Positions 47,607-58,028 of a DNA stretch of 64,000 bases are shown here, piece by piece (position 1 is the stretch's first letter; each line of letters starts with the position of its first letter). The stretch spans positions 11,346,501-11,410,500 of the forward strand of contig OX485805.1 of the NCBI GenBank assembly GCA_950295325.1, in the 5' to 3' direction. The stretch is from Polytrichum commune. Its lineage: Eukaryota > Streptophyta > Polytrichopsida > Polytrichales > Polytrichaceae. The notes under the pieces were generated by a model. The model did not search any database, was not told where the DNA came from, and saw only the letters and a list, made by a program, of their open reading frames with translations. The position numbers and the translations under genes were made by a program.

Positions 47607-48777
47607 GGGCCAAGTTCCATGTGCTGGTCCCGGTCCGTTTTTTAAATGGGTGAGAAACGGGTGACATCATCCAAAAAATGGGTGATGTCACCCATTTTAT
47701 GGGGGGGTACTTCTATGTGGGGTGCTGGTTTATTTCGATTTCCTACTTTCTAACTAAATTTGGCGAGTGATAAGACAAGACACTTTATGAAGGTCACCGG
47801 CAATAGAGGTCATCATCATTTAACTTTTCATATGTGATTTGCACATCAATTTCCATACATTTATTGAATGAATTCCAAATTATGTGTTGTTGATATGCAT
47901 AGGTTGGTACTATTGTCATCTATGGAAATATGTAAATATATATATGTAAATAAATAAATAAATAAAATTTTAAAGTTGAAATCGTCATTGTACATTGTTT
48001 ATGAGTGATTTTTGATACATTTTTTTTTATTAAACCCGACACGTAACATGGGCCATCATTAGTACATATTGACTAGAATTAAGATAATAATAGTCTAGAA
48101 TGAATTTAAAGTAAAAGCACATAGTTCATTATTTTTGCGTTAATAGATTTGCAAAAATAACCTGCGTTTACATAATTTAGGGTTTTCTTCATAGAAGAAT
48201 TGAATTATTATAGAGGAGAGATTTCTCATATGATTGTCAATATGTGGTTGAGCTTATTAACGCAATCCATGAACATTCTGATTACTTTGGCCAAGATTGG
48301 GTAAAAGGCTATAGCATGACAACCTAATTTAGAATCATAATTAATCTAAGAATGTCAACAATTTTGATTAATCTTGACTACATTGTAAATTTCAAGTTAC
48401 ACTAATTTTTAAAAATTAAATGCAAGAGTATGGACTATACCCAAGTGCCCCCAGTTTTGGTAAGTAAATGGCCTACTTACTGCCGCATTGTTGTTCAGGT
48501 AATTAGTGTGAGGCGAGTGACTGTCAACATTGCATGTACAAATACATAGAGATTTTTTAAGTTTATACCCCTAATTGATACCGGCACATGTCCTTGTGAC
48601 CGTTAGGACTGCTGGTCCTTTGGCACCCGTTCTTGCAACACAAAATGTGGGACACCCATCCATGGGGGTACCAGTCCTTGGGTGAGAGGGATGGGCACAT
48701 GGCACCACCCTCTTTTCACTGGCCCACCCATTTATTTAAAAAAAAAAGGACCAGGACCGGCACATGGAACTTGGCCC
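47607..48777. mobile_element. Second PIF/Harbinger-type MITE (1,171 bp)
   Basis: The terminal inverted repeats agree at about 28 of 30 bases: left GGGCCAAGTTCCATGTGCTG, right the inverse of GGGCCAAGTTCCATGTGCCG, continuing into a GGTCC block. A perfect TAA duplication flanks it (47604-47606, 48778-48780). A palindrome around GGTGACATCA/TGATGTCACC at 47651-47690 lies just inside the left end. No coding capacity. Distinct from the GGGCCACTTC family. Confidence 0.88.
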
Positions 48778-48879
48778 TAAGAAATATCAGACTTGCTAAC
48801 AGTGGTTTTGCTCATCTCTGCTGTTTTTTCCCCAAGTGTATCTTATGATCATTTACATCTCAGTTACTCATGCACTGAT

Positions 48880-49987
48880 CTACACCATTTATGGTATTTT
48901 AGTGTCACATACCCTATTTTGAGGCGTATGCTAGGTTATACTAATGATCAACAATTTCATCATTGGTGTCACCTCATGACACTTGGCGTTCAAGTGTGCT
49001 ACTAATATCTTGGCATGAGTATGTTCAATAGTGTTATGAAGTATATGCCTTTTTTACATAATGTCCTACAAGTTGACTAAAGTGTGCACAAACGACACTT
49101 GACATTTGTATGTTCAATAGTGTTATGAAGTATATGCCTTTTTTACATAATGTCCTACAAGTTGACTAAAGTGTGCACAAACGACACTTGACATTTGTAT
49201 GCTCAAGAATATCTTCTCTTGCATACCAAAATGTAAACACATGATACTTGCCATTAGTATGTCCAATAATATTTTTCTAATGCGTGCTATGTTAAGTATC
49301 ATAGTACAAAAAAAATTTCACTTATAAAAGTTATGTTAATGAATAATATCATATTGGCAAATAATGGACATGACACTTTGAGACCTCAAGGCATCTACTT
49401 TAGGCCCTTGCAAATAGTGTATGTAACACTTAATATAAAAAACAATGTACATTCTTTATGGTATTTAGTGTCACCTGCATAGTAATGTTACATACCCTAC
49501 TTTGAGACGTATGCTAGGTTACACTAATGATCAACAACTCATCATTATTGTCACTTCATGACACTTGGCATTCAAGTGTGCTTACTAATATCTTAGTATG
49601 AGTATGTTCAATAGTGCTATGAGGTGTATGCCTATGTTTACATAATGGTCTACAAGTTGATTAAAGTGCACACAAATGACACTTGGCATTAGCATGCTCA
49701 AGAATATTTTCTCTTGCATACTAAAATGTAAACATATGACGCTTGCTATTAGTATGCTCAATAATATCTTCATATTGCATACTAAATTGCAAAACTATTA
49801 TCTCAAGTATCCCAATTTGCTACTCTAAATGCCATATTGTAAATACATTTTAACTTGAAAAACTTACTTATGTTGACAAATAGTATCATGTTGGCCATTA
49901 GCGGACGTGACACTTTAAGACCTCTAGGGATCTAGTTTAGGCCCTTCACAAATAAAGTATGTGACACTAAATACCATAAATAATGTA
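48880..49987. mobile_element. Tandem MITE dimer
   Basis: The termini CTACACCATTTATGGTATTTT and its inverse (about GTGACACTAAATACCATAAA) bound the whole, and a junction of the same kind lies at about 49446. It is therefore two related units of about 570 and 540 bp head to tail. Unit 1 contains an 89-bp tandem duplication (49021-49109 and 49110-49198) that is almost perfect. Noncoding. Confidence 0.75.
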
Positions 49988-50592
49988 CTCTGTTTAAGTC
50001 AATTTGAGAGACTTGATCAAGTCATGGGCTTAAAATATGTCATAGGGCATCTGAAGTCTCTGGTGAGGTGTCATGTCACCATAGGACAGAGAGGGGGAGT
50101 CCTAGGCACAATCCCGCGGATGCATGAGCCCTTTGAGTGGTGAGGGGGATGGTGAGGGGCGGAAGATTTGCTTGGGTAGGGGGTTGTCCATGGCGCCAAT
50201 GTCCAAGGGCTCTTTTGAAGTAATTCATCGTGGTCGCCGCATCGTAGGCCGCGTTGTAGAAAAGGCCTTGCAAGTTGGAGTTGCTGACAACTTCGACTTT
50301 ACTCTATGGTGGAGAAGTCCTCCGGTCATGAATTCTAGAATTTGGTTGGCCGAGAGTGACACTCTTGTCCGGTGGTGGTTTACACTATGGCCAAGAGTCC
50401 TTAATTTGGTGGAGAACTTTGTACATGGATAAAAAAATGACACGCTTGCCAATGTGGCAACATTTTTTCAAAGGGGAGTTCTCCGGAGGTCAAGTTTCTT
50501 GGGCAACCTCAAAGTCTCGGACAAGAAACTTGGCCTCCGGAGAACTTCAACTTGAATAAAATATTTTTTTTCTTAGAGAAGTCTTTGCACTA
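49988..50592. other. Intergenic, possible transposon arms
   Basis: No gene recognised. A segment at about 50295-50395 (TATGGTGGAGAAGT, GTCCGGTGGTGG, TTTACACTATGGCC) has relatives at about 51583-51624 and, inverted, 51738-51760. This may be a decayed element that the pogo derivative at 50593 interrupts. I cannot define its termini. Confidence 0.35.
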
Positions 50593-51355
50593 TTGTTCTC
50601 CCTCTTTAGTATGACACTTTTGGAAAATACAAAAAGTCGTATTATTGAGGTGTCGTCTTCTCAGTAATGACAAATGGCATAAAGTTGTTGTATTATTGAG
50701 GGAATACAAAAACATAAGTAACATGAGCTTAAAAATATACACAACAAGTTTAAGCAATATAGATGGTATGAAATAATAACTTATACCTCCAAACAAATAC
50801 AAATATTCTCAAGAACTCTTGAAATAGGAGTCCAAAGATCTTTGGTGTTGCCTACCCAAGTTAGCAACTATCATCTTGTCTAAATTCCCAACTAACTTTT
50901 AGAAACTAATAATTTCATTAACACCAAAATATAAAGATTTCTCTAATAAGAAACTAGAAAACAATAGTGCATTACGTTTAGCATCAAGATACTATTGATA
51001 CTATATCATCCGTGTACAATGCAACATACTAGGCCAGAGGCCACTCTAACTCTAACCAGGTTCATTCTACACTAGTAACCCTAATTATCATTTAGTTCCC
51101 AACAATAAGTCAAGTTCCCAAGTAATTCCCAAGTGAGAAAGGTTTTATTTTAGATGTACATAATATAGATGAAAGGATTTCTAGCATTAACTACCTCTTT
51201 AATATGACAAAACGGAGATTCGAAATGTCGCGTTATCGAGAGTTGTAGTCGTATAAAAAAGGGAGTTATGAACTAAAAAAGTTTGGTCTTGCAAAAATGT
51301 GTTGTAATATTGAGGGTGTCGTATAAACGAGTGTCATATTAACGAGGCTGGACTA
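50593..51355 (-). mobile_element. pogo-like derivative 3 (763 bp)
   Basis: Same family as 21616-22333 in opposite orientation. Imperfect inverted termini are flanked by TA at both ends (50591-50592, 51356-51357). The minus strand ends a transposase tail with GRQHQRSLDSYFKSS and a stop; QRSLDSYF (50821-50844) fits the PIP pattern exactly. The upstream transposase is deleted. Confidence 0.82.
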
Positions 51356-51357
51356 TA

Positions 51358-51939
51358 CCAACATGTACTTTCTTAAAAAATCAATAAGAAGATAATGTTA
51401 CCTACTTATTTACTTTAATTTGGATGTATTATAGAGGTGGAACATTTTCAAATAAGTTCTTGTCATGAAAGAAGTTCTAAAACATTGCCATATACATTTA
51501 ATTTTTTGATCAATACACTTTTTTAAAATATCAATACAATGGTCATTTAGGGGGTAAGGTTTCTACTATGACCATTTTGTGAAGTTGTCCGGTGGACTTC
51601 TCCTCTAGGTGGTTACACTACGGCCGGTCAAGACTTCTTAAGGCATTATTTTATTGTCTTTTCATCTTCTCCGGCATACCATCCCTCACTTCAAATAACC
51701 ATGTCTTGGGCTAAAATCCTTCACCGACTAGTGCACTTCTCCACCGTAGTGTAAAGCGGCCCTAGGTCCTTGAAGAGTTGGTGAGCAAGAAAAAAACCAA
51801 AACACGGGGAGGAGGGGGATATGGGTAAACCAATATACATTCAAAGCACACTTACACATGGCCAAAAACATTATCTCAAATAAGTTTATTATATTATGCG
51901 TGAGCGTACAACTCTCTGTATACGTAGTCCTTTGGATCC
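51358..51939. other. Intergenic, nothing recognised
   Basis: Contains the GTCCGGTGG/TACACTACGGCC relatives mentioned for 49988-50592. No gene. Confidence 0.35.
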
Positions 51940-52269
51940 ATGTATCTATCCCCCAAATGGATTAGTTTATATGAATTGGGGTATGGGGAGCCCACTCCCT
52001 ACGAGCCCTTGAAAGTATCTCCCAAGGTCAATAAAAAATTAATCCTGGACCTTCCTGTCCATCCATGTGGGGTAGACTATGTAGTTGGAGGTGGGGTTCA
52101 AGATGTTCTTGAAGGGGTTGTTGTCCATTATGAGGGTGTTGTCACGGGTGGCTCATATATTGTAGGGACACCTCTACACGGCAAGAGAGTATCCAACGAC
52201 AACTTGATTATTATTAAGTTGATTTCTCCATATGTTACATCGGAAGAAAGTTCCAGTAATGAAGACTAA
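51940..52269 (+). CDS. Hypothetical 109-residue protein
   Basis: An uninterrupted frame with an ATG, ordinary amino-acid composition and an acidic Ser-rich end (SEESSSNED). The middle is Gly/Val-rich (GGGVQDVLEGVVVHYEGVVT). I recognise no domain. It lies between a pogo derivative and a minisatellite, so it could be a transposon remnant, a chance frame or a small gene. Confidence 0.25.
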   Translation: MYLSPKWISLYELGYGEPTPYEPLKVSPKVNKKLILDLPVHPCGVDYVVGGGVQDVLEGVVVHYEGVVTGGSYIVGTPLHGKRVSNDNLIIIKLISPYVTSEESSSNED

Positions 52270-52321
52270 CGATTTGCAGACTAGAAAGAAGAGTTGTGAG
52301 AGACAAAAAATTTATAAAAAA

Positions 52322-52700
52322 GGTTACTTGGTTAATTAGCAACTTGGTTATTTAATTTGTTACTTGGTTACTTGGCTACTTGGATATTTAAATAGTTGTC
52401 ACCAAGAGGAAACTTGTTACTTGGCAACTTGGTTACTTAAGATACTTAGCTTCTTGGGAGAGAAGAGGGAACTTATTACTCGGTGACTTCATTACTTAAG
52501 ATATTTAGAAGAGATGAGGAAACTTATTATTTGAATACTTAGTGATTTGGAGGAAAAACTAACTTGTTACTTAGTTACTTATAGAAGATATACTTGGCTA
52601 CTTGGTCACTTGGTTGCTTATAAGAGAGTTACTTGGACACTTGTATTACTAGGCTACTTGGAAACTTGGCTACTTAAGATAATTAGCTACTTGAAAAAAA
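52322..52700. repeat. ACTTGG-rich degenerate minisatellite
   Basis: Roughly 380 bp in which ACTTGGTT, ACTTGGCT and ACTTAAGAT blocks recur at intervals of about 8-12 bases in head-to-tail order. The 82-codon frame across its end is repeat-driven. Confidence 0.8.
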
Positions 52701-54065
52701 AGTTAATTACCTACTTGATAAACAAAAGGAGACCACTGAAGCACATGAAGACAAAACAACGCTACAACATACGAGGAGTAGTTGACATGATCTAGATCAA
52801 TGTTTAGAAATAATACTTGAGCTTAAAGAGACAAGTGAGGCACATCAAGAAGTTACAACACTGCGACGCACGAGGAGAAATGAACAAGATCTAGATAAAT
52901 GCTTAGATACTGACACTTGAGTTTAAAAAGACAACTGCGGCACATGAAGAAGTTCAACACAAAAAGAAAGTTACAAACAAACAAGTTGATAGATTATAAG
53001 CAATATTTGGTCGAACGAGATTATTTAAAGAGATATCACTAAGAAAAAAAATCATTACAATAAAAGAAGACTTTTAAGTTATACTTAAAAGTGCATTATC
53101 TTGAATACAAGGTAGAGGAGTTTTAAAAAAAAAATGAAGACACCTATCAATATAACAAGGGAAGACAACCGACAATAAATAACAACAAAACACAAGGAGA
53201 TTAGGTAGTAGCCATCTTAATCCGGACGACGCTCTAAGTCACTACGATACAATTAACCCTAGCAACAAGTGGGGATAGTTGAGCTCTATAGTGCTCAACA
53301 TAGTGAAGACCAAATGTTCAAGCCTAGAAAACATTTCGCATGTGAATGACTAATGCGCACTAGTCATTCGGGTAATTGCATATTGGCGTAAGGCACATAT
53401 CCATGTTCCTCACTCATGCAAGGGTGTACATAGTTCCTGATTGAACGCAAGGAGGCACATTGGCACTCACGTTTGAAGAATATGCCATGGCGTGACCACT
53501 CCGTCCCGTAACGGACACATGTCTCCTTGTCGTGCATCAACTATAGTAAGCACACATACCCAACACCTGCCTTGACATGAGTCTCATGACTACCAAGGCT
53601 TGTAGGTTGGGTGCCTCCTACAACATCCCTTTTCTAGGTTCCTCACATTCAATTAGGAACTATGCTAATATGGATTTGAGTCATTGTACAGGGCCAAATT
53701 GAACAATATAATAATAAGCGATAAGTAGGATTGAAGTGCAAACTTCCATTATATCAAAGGTATACCAGGCCAAGAATTTCCATTATGGTTCGTTTCAAAT
53801 CAAAAAACAAAGGGCGTAGCTGCATCATGCGAGCTTACAAGTTGTATCATGACAAGTGGCGATTAACGCTTTATACTGTACTCCTTCAACAAACTAATTA
53901 TGGCGTCCGATATTGCTAATCGGTTGATCAAAGTGGATCATAATTGGCATTTCTAATTTTTCAAAGTGGTCAAAAGGAACGAGTTGCATGTCCACGGAGC
54001 TCCATGAGGTCCTTCAGCAAATGTTGCAACTTTCTGCAACTCTACGATATATCTTACTTTGACGT
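52701..54065. other. Intergenic, mostly unrecognised
   Basis: 52720-52960 contains two diverged copies of an ACATGAAGA...CGAGGAG...GATCTAGAT unit about 120 bp apart. No gene recognised up to the germin-like gene, apart from a 62-codon frame at 53731 with no domain. Confidence 0.4.
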
Positions 54066-54740
54066 TTAGGCTCGGAACTTGGCCTGAATGTTGTCCACTT
54101 CTTGCTCGGTGATTTTGAAGGCCTTGGTCAACACCTGATCGTTGATGTCGGGCGTGAACAAAGCTGGAGCGATCTGTTGGACCCCTGGGTTCTGGCTGCT
54201 CAAGGCTGCGATTGCCATGGCAGGGTACTTGCCGATGTTCAGCTGGAAGTGGACCAAGCCCTTGGGAAACACGAACACATCTCCCTTGTTCAGGGTGGTG
54301 GCGAACAGGGTGTTGGTAGTGCTCACGAATCCCACGTACAAGGTGCCCTCGGCCAGAAACAAGATTTCGGTGGCCCTGGGGTGGGTGTGGGGCACGTTGA
54401 TGCCTCCCTTGGCGAAGTCGATGCGCACCATGGAGATGCCCAACGTGTTGAGGCCTGCGAAGTTGTCGACGTTGGTGGCCGTCACCGTGGCCGCATTGGC
54501 ATTGTTGGTGTTTCCTGCCTTGTTGAGTAGGGAAGATTTGAAGTCGGAGGCCACCACCTGGGCCAGAGGCTTGCACACCTTGCCATTCACCGTGGTGGCG
54601 CTGGCCAAGTCTGCGACGCAGAAGTCCTGCAGAGGATCCTCGTCTGCCGCCATGGTCACCGTGGGTAAACAAGCCACACACAGGAGTGCAGCTGCAACGG
54701 CGACCCACAAACTGAGATTGCGGAGGGACATCAGAGCCAT
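54066..54740 (-). CDS. Germin-like protein, copy 1
   Basis: Secreted cupin of the plant cell wall, 224 residues and intronless. A signal peptide (residues about 1-30, hydrophobic SLWVAVAAALLCVACL) precedes DEDPLQDFC, the usual start of mature germin-like proteins. The conserved Cys pair is C41/C56. Germin box 1 (GINVPHTHPRATEILFLAEG) supplies metal ligands H118, H120 and E125, and box 2 (GDVFVFPKGLVHFQLN) supplies H164. Members may act as Mn-superoxide dismutase, oxalate oxidase or have no enzyme activity; the sequence does not decide this. I start at MALMSLRN because the 11 codons before it lack an ATG. It ends KFRA; copy 2 ends KFRV. A TATATAAAG box (54954-54960) lies about 215 bp upstream. 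Confidence 0.95.
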   Translation of the reverse strand: MALMSLRNLSLWVAVAAALLCVACLPTVTMAADEDPLQDFCVADLASATTVNGKVCKPLAQVVASDFKSSLLNKAGNTNNANAATVTATNVDNFAGLNTLGISMVRIDFAKGGINVPHTHPRATEILFLAEGTLYVGFVSTTNTLFATTLNKGDVFVFPKGLVHFQLNIGKYPAMAIAALSSQNPGVQQIAPALFTPDINDQVLTKAFKITEQEVDNIQAKFRA

Positions 54741-54987
54741 GATTGCAAGAGTAGTCAAGAAATCAATCCACAACCTTACAAAAGCCGAAATAGGAGCTCA
54801 ATTTGGAAGCTTGCAGTGGGGTGTGTCGTACTGCTCTTCGACTGTATATCTTGTGCAATCGAGCTTGGATCACGAGGACTGGTCACTTGAATGAAAGACT
54901 TGGATTGTATTGTAGGAGGGTAGACTTGAGGATCATCTCGGGCAGACTGTGCTTTATATACTTCCGCAAGAAACACATCTCGCTCCG
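54072..54987 (-). repeat. Left arm of the germin-like inverted duplication
   Basis: Reverse complement of about 57107-58022. The 753-bp segment 54142-54894 is identical to 57200-57952 in all frames that I can compare, and only two differences are visible near the TATA box. Homology stops abruptly two codons before the stop codon on one side and about 30 bp upstream of the TATA box on the other. Confidence 0.92.
54954..54960 (-). promoter_or_regulatory. TATA box of germin-like copy 1
   Basis: TATATAA on the minus strand inside the duplicated arm; the same box occurs at 57134-57140. Confidence 0.75.
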
Positions 54988-55444
54988 ATGCGCGTCGCCA
55001 ACGTTGCAGCTGGAGCACGTGACACTGTGACTGCGTTGACCTGCGAGTGTTGCAACACTGATGACACGGAGGCCAAAGTGAAATGAATTTGTTGGCCAAT
55101 ACGCCATTTTACAGTTTACAAGCTCATTTGTGGATGACTGCGGAAGTGGAGTTAGCAGGATGGTGCAAGGGAAGGTGAATTCTCGATCTAGAAAAATGAC
55201 TGCAGGTTGAGATGCGACTCGGCGATTGCGCAGTTACCCGAACTTTGGCCTAATCTAATAAAGTCAAGATCGCCAAATGCGGCAGCCGGGGAGCTGGAGC
55301 CTGGGAAGGAGACGCGTGGAGAAAAGGTTTGCCGGAGTGGGCCCATTCGCCTCGGAGACTCGGACACCTTCACCAATTTCTGTTTCCGTGTCCAGGGAGG
55401 TTGCGCGGAGACATTGAATTGGGGTATATCCTATAGATTCCTAA

Positions 55445-55540
55445 AAGTGACCGGTAATTTCCTGACCTTCAACCGGTTATTTCTGAAACTCAACCGGTTC
55501 ATCTGTAACCGGCAGCCGGTTCTCCCCGTTCATTGTTCTT
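55445..55540. repeat. CCGGTT-motif repeat, copy 2
   Basis: Inverse relative of 2117-2192, with AACCGGTT motifs in the same spacing. Confidence 0.5.
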
Positions 55541-56673
55541 TGTGTGAGGTCCTGGGTTCCATCAATTATTTTATTTTATTTTTATTCTCTCCAAATGTCA
55601 AATTTTCAAGATAGCGGCCACACTGGCGATAATTATTCAAGGGATGAAGCTGCAGATGGATGATAAATCATGATTCATCCCTACGTGAGCATCTTCGTCC
55701 AACACCTGGTGATTCTATTTGATTTTGAACGATTTGGATGGTTTCTTGAAGTTCAGATGGAGGAAAAACGATGGAATGTTGCATTGGTCTATTTATGGTT
55801 TAGGAGTTTGGCGACAAATCGTCAAGGAAAAATAAATTGTTGAGGGTTCAGGAGCTCCATGTGTAGGTACCTATGTCTAGTGATGATTTGCACATGCTAG
55901 TGTTTAGGCTTTTGGATGCCCTGAAGTTTGTTTTTTTTCCTTTTCACTTTATTGTTTATGCCCATGGTCTCATCACTTAGTCAGTGACATTTCCAAAGAT
56001 TCTCATTTAGGGTGTAAAACCAAAGATGAGGTTTCAAAATCTCAAAGTGAAGATTTTGTTACTCTTTAAGTCATCACATATTAGACACTCCTGATTATTT
56101 TAAATGTTGAACCTAGCATGGTCTCAATACAATGTTTACATTTTGTGCATATATCATATCTTCATCATAACACATGGTTGTTTGGCACTTGTTCTTGACT
56201 GGTACCAACCTTGTCACATGCCAAATACCACTTAATTATAGGTGACTCATTATCCTATTCTCTCCTACAAGGGATCTCATGGGCTTCTTTTCCACCTCAT
56301 GGCCTTGTCACACTGCCAAGGTGGCCCACTCCTCTTAAAATAAATATTAATTTCTCCAAAGCTTCATGTGTTTTGACTTTGAAAAGGAGAAAGATCTCCA
56401 ACGCGTGGTTGCAGCTCATAAGAGGCCACCCAAGTTTGAGGTTTAAGACAACTTTGCTTGCCCCTTTTATAATATATCTATATTTAGCATTTTGGGCAAA
56501 ACCTCAAAACAAACATGCATCAAACACGCCCGCACTCAAGTCCAATATGAGAAACACCTACTACACGGTAAATAAGACTTTGACTGCCTGTACAATAGAC
56601 GTATGAACTCCAAATCTAGAATTCAAATTCCACATGTATGTATTTTCATTAATTAAACAACCATATCAACTAC

Positions 56674-56722
<49 letters not shown>
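56674..56722. repeat. (TA)n(GA)n microsatellite
   Basis: An uninterrupted TA tract is followed directly by a GA tract. Confidence 0.95.
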
Positions 56723-57106
56723 ATCATCCCATAACCCAAAATTTGAAAACACATGTTTTCATTAGGTTTCCCTACATACATACTTTTACTCTGTCACCAT
56801 CTAGATCTTCTCACATTTGACCAATTTTGTGAATGTGATTTTCCTCTCATGAATAATATGTGTTGAAATTAGCTACAAATTATGTGTGAGTCACGAATCA
56901 AAATGAAATAAAATCATCAAGTGTGAGGAAAAGCCCTCAATATCAACGATGGTCCAAAATTTTCCTTCCTTGATGAAATGTAGCCGCAGAAGAAGTTAGC
57001 AAAAAGGTCAAGCAAGTTGACCCACATAAGGCCCACATAACTAACCTGCCACGCGGGGTTCAGTAAATTTCTTGAGTGCTCTGTTCACACGGCCAGGGAA
57101 TTCGTT

Positions 57107-58022
57107 AGCAGGGAGGTGTGTTTCTTGCGGAAGTATATAAAGCGCAGTCTGCCCGAGACGATCCTCAAGTCTACCCTCCTACAATACAATCCAAGTCTTT
57201 CATTCAAGTGACCAGTCCTCGTGATCCAAGCTCGATTGCACAAGATATACAGTCGAAGAGCAGTACGACACACCCCACTGCAAGCTTCCAAATTGAGCTC
57301 CTATTTCGGCTTTTGTAAGGTTGTGGATTGATTTCTTGACTACTCTTGCAATCATGGCTCTGATGTCCCTCCGCAATCTCAGTTTGTGGGTCGCCGTTGC
57401 AGCTGCACTCCTGTGTGTGGCTTGTTTACCCACGGTGACCATGGCGGCAGACGAGGATCCTCTGCAGGACTTCTGCGTCGCAGACTTGGCCAGCGCCACC
57501 ACGGTGAATGGCAAGGTGTGCAAGCCTCTGGCCCAGGTGGTGGCCTCCGACTTCAAATCTTCCCTACTCAACAAGGCAGGAAACACCAACAATGCCAATG
57601 CGGCCACGGTGACGGCCACCAACGTCGACAACTTCGCAGGCCTCAACACGTTGGGCATCTCCATGGTGCGCATCGACTTCGCCAAGGGAGGCATCAACGT
57701 GCCCCACACCCACCCCAGGGCCACCGAAATCTTGTTTCTGGCCGAGGGCACCTTGTACGTGGGATTCGTGAGCACTACCAACACCCTGTTCGCCACCACC
57801 CTGAACAAGGGAGATGTGTTCGTGTTTCCCAAGGGCTTGGTCCACTTCCAGCTGAACATCGGCAAGTACCCTGCCATGGCAATCGCAGCCTTGAGCAGCC
57901 AGAACCCAGGGGTCCAACAGATCGCTCCAGCTTTGTTCACGCCCGACATCAACGATCAGGTGTTGACCAAGGCCTTCAAAATCACCGAGCAAGAAGTGGA
58001 CAACATTCAGGCCAAGTTCCGA
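57107..58022 (+). repeat. Right arm of the germin-like inverted duplication
   Basis: Partner of 54072-54987. Differences noted: A/G and T/C between the TATA box and the start of the leader. Confidence 0.92.
57134..57140 (+). promoter_or_regulatory. TATA box of germin-like copy 2
   Basis: TATATAA, about 215 bp upstream of the ATG; transcription would start near 57165 and give a leader of about 190 nt. Confidence 0.75.
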
Positions 58023-58028
58023 GTGTAA
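57354..58028 (+). CDS. Germin-like protein, copy 2
   Basis: Same protein as copy 1 except for the final residue (V instead of A). Signal peptide, Cys pair C41/C56, box 1 ligands H118, H120, E125 and box 2 ligand H164 are all present, so this copy also looks functional. The stop codon and 3' region differ completely from copy 1, because the duplicated tract ends at codon 223. The two genes point away from each other, with their promoters about 2.2 kb apart. Start chosen at the first ATG in frame (MALMSLRN); the 11 upstream codons open with TTG and belong to the leader. Confidence 0.95.
   Translation: MALMSLRNLSLWVAVAAALLCVACLPTVTMAADEDPLQDFCVADLASATTVNGKVCKPLAQVVASDFKSSLLNKAGNTNNANAATVTATNVDNFAGLNTLGISMVRIDFAKGGINVPHTHPRATEILFLAEGTLYVGFVSTTNTLFATTLNKGDVFVFPKGLVHFQLNIGKYPAMAIAALSSQNPGVQQIAPALFTPDINDQVLTKAFKITEQEVDNIQAKFRV

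Larger units (their letters stand above)
54988..57106. other. Spacer of the germin-like inverted duplication
   Basis: About 2.1 kb of unique sequence between the two promoters. It contains CCGGTT repeat copy 2 (about 55445-55540) and a (TA)n(GA)n microsatellite (56674-56722). The 131-codon frame at 56211 and the 135-codon frame at 55207 have no recognised domain. Confidence 0.5.

Noticed and set aside
48880-49987. CRISPR-like array from the regular repeats
   Set aside because: Repeats are contiguous 89-bp duplications inside a MITE in a plant genome, with no spacers.
50270-51770. Larger transposon enclosing pogo derivative 3
   Set aside because: Partial inverted and direct similarities around TACACTAYGG and GGTGGAGAAGT are seen, but no matching termini or target duplication could be found.
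54142-54894. 250-codon frame antisense to germin-like copy 1, with the same at 57200-57952
   Set aside because: Antisense shadow of a GC-rich cupin gene; identical in both copies only because the DNA is identical.
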